A stretch of 5,929 nucleotides of DNA from the NCBI GenBank assembly GCA_021851985.1, contig JAJZOS010000054.1, positions 1-5,929 on the forward strand, given 5' to 3'. Under the pieces are notes generated by a model, which was not told the origin of the DNA, searched no databases, and saw only the letters and a list, made by a program, of their open reading frames with translations. Positions 5,795 through 5,929 of this stretch are shown here, one piece after another. Numbering within the stretch: position 1 is the first letter of the stretch; each line of letters opens with the position of its first letter. The position numbers were made by a program, and so were the translations under genes. This DNA is from Microcaldota archaeon (lineage in GTDB: Archaea; Micrarchaeota; Micrarchaeia; Micrarchaeales; CABMGC01).

Positions 5795-5929
5795 ATGGGC
5801 ATAATATCTAACTTCAAAAGGTTTATTGAAAATTCGCGGCATATAATGAGCATAAGCTACAAGCCTAATGCCCCTGAGTTCAACAAGAGCGCAAAAATAA
5901 TAATAATAGGCATACTTATAGTCGGATTC
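5795..5929 (+). CDS. secE: SecE / Sec61-gamma preprotein translocase subunit (3' end outside window)
   Basis: The small subunit that clamps SecY in the protein-conducting channel of the membrane. The first 45 codons are visible and are cut by the right edge. An amphipathic, basic N-terminal helix (about residues 3-20, with FKRFIEN and SRH) leads to SYKPNAPEFNKSAK (21-34). This matches the archaeal and eukaryotic KPxxxEFxxxAK element at the membrane surface, where the conserved Lys-Pro is K23-P24. The single transmembrane helix begins at I35 (IIIIGILIVGF). Archaeal family members are about 55-65 residues, so roughly 10-20 are missing. In many archaea secE is followed by spt5/nusG and ribosomal protein L11, which would lie to the right. 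The ATG is chosen because no earlier in-frame start fits; it has no good ribosome site, so a short-leader or leaderless message is likely. Confidence 0.9.
   Translation, partial: MGIISNFKRFIENSRHIMSISYKPNAPEFNKSAKIIIIGILIVGF

Overview
The window is from an archaeon. The strongest markers are an NMD3-family zinc protein (found only in archaea and eukaryotes), the archaeal secF-then-secD gene order with the archaeal SecD signature GTGVDxQIxITDE, a Sec61-gamma-type SecE, TATA-like promoters and T-tract terminators. Composition is moderate in GC, with many ATA and AGG codons. The bacterial-type threonyl-tRNA synthetase and reduced gene lengths would fit a DPANN-type lineage such as Micrarchaeota, but that placement is inference, not something the sequence proves.

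Layout, left to right. Positions 1-520 hold the 3' end of thrS on the + strand. It meets nmd3 tail to tail with a single base between the two stop codons. Positions 522-3956 are a compact minus-strand operon transcribed secF, then secD, then nmd3: secF and secD overlap by 13 bases and secD and nmd3 are 1 base apart. A 134-base spacer (3957-4090) holds the secF promoter and a run of T-tracts (minus strand) that probably ends the preceding transcript. Positions 4091-4357 encode an 88-residue, two-helix membrane protein that I do not recognise, with its own Shine-Dalgarno and TATA-like element. After a 164-base gene-free stretch comes thiI (4522-5676, minus strand). A divergent AT-rich promoter region separates thiI from secE, which starts at 5795 and runs off the right edge.

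Working together: SecE is a core subunit of the protein-conducting channel, and SecD and SecF are its membrane partners that help complete export. Three Sec genes therefore lie within about 4.6 kb, with the unknown small membrane protein beside them. ThrRS, NMD3 and ThiI belong to translation (tRNA charging, large-subunit maturation, tRNA thiolation). Overall this is a housekeeping region. I see no mobile element, CRISPR array, rRNA or tRNA gene. The points worth a second look are the unknown 88-residue protein, the enlarged and sequon-rich outer domains of SecD and SecF, a TTAGTAA-centred inverted repeat found near both the secF and secE promoters, the bacterial-type ThrRS, and the single cysteine left in the ThiI catalytic region.
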